NCBI GenBank assembly: GCA_030683815.1
Contig: JAUXPJ010000017.1
Location: 57,654-121,653 of the forward strand
Direction of reading: 5' to 3'
Origin: Flavobacteriaceae bacterium
Lineage (GTDB): Bacteria; Bacteroidota; Bacteroidia; Flavobacteriales; Flavobacteriaceae
Length of the DNA: 64,000 nt
Under the pieces are notes generated by a model. It was not told where the DNA came from, ran no database searches, and saw only the letters and a list, made by a program, of their open reading frames with translations. A program made the position numbers and the translations under genes. This document shows positions 61,340-64,000 of this stretch, piece after piece; positions within the stretch are counted from its first letter, which is position 1, and each line of letters begins with the position of its first letter.

Positions 61340-63280
61340 TTAAAATTGATTCAAGGTTTTTGTAATTTCATCTTGCAATAAAGTTATAAAACTTTCTATT
61401 GTTAAGGTACCTAAATCTGCACCTCCATGTTTTCTGACAGAAATTGTTTCTTCATTCATCTCATTTTCCCCTACAATTATCATATAAGGAATCTTACTAA
61501 CCTCTGCGTCTCTAATTTTTTTGCCTGTTTTTTCGTTTCTCAAATCAATCAGGCCGCGAATTTCGGAATTTTCCAGCAAATCTAAAACATTTTTGGCATA
61601 ATTTTCATATTTTTCACTGATAGGCAATATGATAACTTGTTCTGGAGTCAACCATAGTGGAAAATTACCTCCGGTATGCTCTAATAAAATGGCTATAAAT
61701 CGTTCCATTGAACCAAATGGTGCCCGATGAATCATGACCGGTTTGTGAAATTGATTGTCCGCTCCTTTATAACTTAAATCAAAACGTTCAGGTAAATTAT
61801 AATCTACTTGTATAGTTCCTAATTGCCAGCTTCTGCCCAAAACATCTTTGACCATAAAGTCTAGTTTTGGTCCATAAAAGGCAGCTTCGCCATATTCAAT
61901 AACGGTATTTAACCCTTTTTCGTTGGCGGCATTGATAATCGCTGATTCTGCTTTTTCCCAGTTTTCATCACTTCCGATGTATTTCTGTTTATTTTCAGTA
62001 TCGCGCAATGAAATTTGAGCTGTAAAATCTTTAAATCCGAGGGCGTTAAAAACATATAAAACTAAATCAATGACTCCTATAAATTCACTATTTAATTGTT
62101 CTGGAGTACAAAATATATGGGCATCGTCTTGGGTAAAACCCCTAACTCGCGTTAATCCGTGTAATTCACCACTTTGCTCATATCTATACACAGTTCCGAA
62201 TTCGGCAAATCGTTTAGGTAAATCCTTATAAGAATATTGTTTGTTATTGTAAATCTCACAATGGTGTGGACAATTCATGGGTTTTAACAAAAACTCTTCT
62301 CCTTCATTAGGCGTTAATATGGGTTGAAAACTATCAGCTCCATATTTTTCATAATGGCCAGAGGTTACATACAATTCCTTTTGACCGATATGAGGAGTTA
62401 CCACCATTTCATATCCTGCTTTTTTCTGTGCTTTTTTCAGAAATTGTTCTAATCGATCGCGTAAAGCAGCACCTTTGGGAAGCCATAATGGTAATCCTTG
62501 TCCAACTTTAGCAGAAAAAGCAAAAAGCTCCATTTCTTTACCCAATTTTCTATGGTCTCGTTTTTTTGCTTCTTCTAATAACTCAAGATACTCTTTTAAT
62601 TGTGCCTGTTTTGGAAACGAAATTCCATAAACTCTGGTTAATTGTTTATTCTTTTCATTACCTCTCCAATAGGCACCGGCAACACTCATCACTTTTACAG
62701 CTTTGATGAGTTCTGTATTAGGGATATGTCCTCCGCGGCATAAATCAGTAAAATCTGCATGGTCGCAAAAAGTAATATCACCATCAATTAAATTTTCAAT
62801 TAATTCAACTTTATATTGGTTATGTTGTTCTTTATAAAAGTCTAATGCCTCTTTTTGACTAACAGATCTCATTTTAAACTCGTATTTACCTCGGGCAAAT
62901 TCAATCATTTTATCTTCTATAGATTGAAATTCTTTATCAGATATAGTGTTTTCACCTAAATCAACATCATAATAAAAACCATTTTCTATGGATGGACCTA
63001 TCGTTAGTTTTACGTTTGGATAAAAGTGCGTAATAGCTTGCGCCAATAAATGCGCAGATGAATGCCAAAAAGCTTTTTTACCCTCTTTATCATTAAAGGT
63101 GTAAAACGTTAATTCTCCATCTTTAGTGATAGGAGTGGAAACCTCGATGGTTGCATCATTAAATTTTGCTGAAATAATGTTACGTGCTAATCCTTCACTG
63201 ATACTTTTTGCAATATCATAAGGTGTTGAATTTATTTCAAACGCTCTAACTGCTCCATCCGGAAAAGTAATATTAATCAT
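61340..63280 (-). CDS. thrS: Threonyl-tRNA synthetase
   Basis: Charges tRNA-Thr. The 646-aa protein shows the full class II ThrRS layout. An N-terminal TGS domain (about 1-60) comes first, then the editing domain with [11 protein letters not shown] and [15 protein letters not shown] (zinc-site HxxxH and Cys). The catalytic core follows with motif 2 ([21 protein letters not shown]), zinc ligands ([10 protein letters not shown], and His in [15 protein letters not shown]), and a C-terminal anticodon domain. First gene of the operon, with a TATCTTTG box 20 nt upstream. Confidence 0.97.
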   Translation of the reverse strand: MINITFPDGAVRAFEINSTPYDIAKSISEGLARNIISAKFNDATIEVSTPITKDGELTFYTFNDKEGKKAFWHSSAHLLAQAITHFYPNVKLTIGPSIENGFYYDVDLGENTISDKEFQSIEDKMIEFARGKYEFKMRSVSQKEALDFYKEQHNQYKVELIENLIDGDITFCDHADFTDLCRGGHIPNTELIKAVKVMSVAGAYWRGNEKNKQLTRVYGISFPKQAQLKEYLELLEEAKKRDHRKLGKEMELFAFSAKVGQGLPLWLPKGAALRDRLEQFLKKAQKKAGYEMVVTPHIGQKELYVTSGHYEKYGADSFQPILTPNEGEEFLLKPMNCPHHCEIYNNKQYSYKDLPKRFAEFGTVYRYEQSGELHGLTRVRGFTQDDAHIFCTPEQLNSEFIGVIDLVLYVFNALGFKDFTAQISLRDTENKQKYIGSDENWEKAESAIINAANEKGLNTVIEYGEAAFYGPKLDFMVKDVLGRSWQLGTIQVDYNLPERFDLSYKGADNQFHKPVMIHRAPFGSMERFIAILLEHTGGNFPLWLTPEQVIILPISEKYENYAKNVLDLLENSEIRGLIDLRNEKTGKKIRDAEVSKIPYMIIVGENEMNEETISVRKHGGADLGTLTIESFITLLQDEITKTLNQF

Positions 63281-63300
63281 ACTCTATATATATTATGTTG

Positions 63301-63308
63301 CAAAGATA
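63301..63308 (-). promoter_or_regulatory. -7 box for the thrS operon
   Basis: CAAAGATA on the plus strand reads TATCTTTG on the minus strand, with a TTG (-33) about 19 nt further upstream (plus-strand CAA at 63328-63330). Confidence 0.6.
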
Positions 63309-63589
63309 TGGAATCCAATTTTTTGAGCAATTTATTTTTAACATATAAAAGTAACAAGAAAACTTAAGAGAGTTTTAAGCGATTTATTAAATATTATCAA
63401 AAATAGATGACCATTTTATTTAATTATTGTTTAAAAACAGACTCTAAAACAGACGTTTTTTAAATATAATTTAAAAAAATCATTTAATAATTTGAATGTA
63501 ATCTTTTGGTAATCTGAAAACTATCTAATACTTGTTATTTTCTTTCAAAAAAGGCATAAAAAAGTTTTGTTGGTATTGTTAAAAGGTTG

Positions 63590-63597
63590 TAGTTTTG
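63590..63597 (+). promoter_or_regulatory. rRNA promoter P1 (-7 box)
   Basis: TAGTTTTG with TTTG at 63566-63569, spacing 20, upstream of the rRNA operon. A second similar box follows at 63716. The interval 63309-63565 is AT-rich with no ORF I can support. Confidence 0.6.
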
Positions 63598-63649
63598 CAC
63601 TCTCCAACGGGGTTGAAGGTGTTGATTGGAGTTCATTGAGGAGTGCAAA
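63597..63649 (+). promoter_or_regulatory. Structured rRNA leader
   Basis: GCACTC ... GAGTGC enclose TCCAA ... TTGGA, so the first ~50 nt of the P1 transcript can fold into a nested stem. It is followed by AAAAGGG, not by a T run, so it is not a simple terminator. Confidence 0.45.
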
Positions 63650-63715
63650 AGGGATTTAAAAAGATAAGGCAGAAATAAATCAAAAATAATTTTTGTTGAA
63701 TCCAAAAAAAGGTTT

Positions 63716-63723
63716 TACATTTG
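63716..63723 (+). promoter_or_regulatory. rRNA promoter P2 (-7 box)
   Basis: TACATTTG with TTG at 63696-63698, spacing 17, about 165 nt upstream of the 16S 5' end. The transcript start is expected near CACCCGC. Confidence 0.65.
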
Positions 63724-63886
63724 CACCCGCTTTGAGGGGGAAATATGATGGGAGATGGATGCGGAAAAAAAGACAAGTTCATTGAATATACAGAAAATTG
63801 ACAGCGTAATTAGAGTAAGAAGACCGATGTTGACATTGGGAATTTCTTTTGAGAAGCTCACGATTCGTAAAATAATTAAGATTTAT

Positions 63887-64000
63887 ACGATGAAGAGTTT
63901 GATCCTGGCTCAGGATGAACGCTAGCGGCAGGCTTAACACATGCAAGTCGAGGGGTAGAGGAAGCTTGCTTCCTTGAGACCGGCGCACGGGTGCGTAACG
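63887..64000 (+). rRNA. rrs: 16S ribosomal RNA, 5' part
   Basis: TGAAGAGTTTGATCCTGGCT and GATGAACGCTAGCGGCAGGC are the universal 16S 5' helix sequences. AACACATGCAAGTCGAGGGG and the V1 hairpin (AGGAAGCTTGCTTCC) follow, and the gene runs off the right edge. The V1-V2 style (GAGACCGGCGCACGGGTGCG) is typical of Flavobacteriaceae. Position 1 was set by aligning TGAAGAG with E. coli position 5. Confidence 0.97.

Noticed and set aside
63779..63988. Minus-strand ORF across the 16S rRNA start
   Set aside because: It overlaps the rRNA gene and its leader, which are clearly non-coding.

Overview
The window looks like the chromosome of a Flavobacteriaceae bacterium (Flavobacterium-like). The evidence is strongly AT-rich DNA, flavobacterial -7 boxes (TAnnTTTG) in front of many genes, a mevalonate-type isoprenoid cluster, a type III glutamine synthetase, a DPP IV with two POT peptide transporters, a deoxyhypusine-synthase-like polyamine gene, and a 16S rRNA 5' end of flavobacterial type at the right edge. 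Almost every gene is a recognisable housekeeping or metabolic gene. I saw no phage, CRISPR array, toxin-antitoxin or defence locus.

Layout. 0-5 kb: tail-specific protease prc (-), then surE, a small membrane protein and lpxB (+). 4.9-14.4 kb: a seven-gene minus-strand operon for reductive pyrimidine catabolism (mmsA, class III aminotransferase, NCS1 transporter, hydA, beta-ureidopropionase, preT, preA). Together these should import uracil or thymine and convert it through beta-alanine or its methyl analogue to acetyl-CoA or propionyl-CoA. The operon is bracketed by two near-identical hairpin terminators. 14.6-25.7 kb: two exported proteins of unknown role, comEC, an exported thioredoxin-like protein, and a dpp4-POT-POT operon for peptide use. 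25.8-34.2 kb: mevalonate pathway genes (mvaA, GYDIA-type GHMP kinase, mvaD, mevalonate-kinase-like gene, UbiA prenyltransferase). They are interspersed with PepSY, DUF4920, BaiN-like and GDCCxxC genes, and with a four-helix-bundle ORF flanked by inverted AT-rich repeats. 34.5-39.7 kb: a pseudouridine synthase, then a polyamine operon (arginine decarboxylase, agmatinase, DHS-like protein) and an acidic-tailed protein. 39.8-48.9 kb: mscL, a PepSY protein, tRNA-Phe, and a coaX to ppiD gene row concerned with the cell envelope.

48.95-50.37 kb: a degenerate IS3-family element (nonsense mutation in orfB) between ppiD and glnN. 50.4-53.9 kb: glnN, a 49-aa conserved small ORF, tRNA-Arg, and about 0.75 kb of repeats including three tandem copies of a 91-bp unit. 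53.9-59.8 kb: a lipoprotein, GNAT, purM, prfA, a YfcC-type carrier and TerC. 60-63.3 kb: the classical thrS-infC-rpmI-rplT operon, where infC appears to start with a rare ATA codon. 63.3-64 kb: rRNA leader with two tandem promoters and the start of 16S rRNA.

The most interesting unexplained features are: a ~75-bp leader element (core GAAATAGCCATGTTTG) that recurs upstream of three unrelated genes; the inverted-repeat-flanked four-helix-bundle gene inside the mevalonate cluster; non-AUG starts (infC, the GDCCxxC gene, mvaD, ubiA); and the 91-bp tandem repeats. No database search was possible, so product names rest on motif and family recognition.
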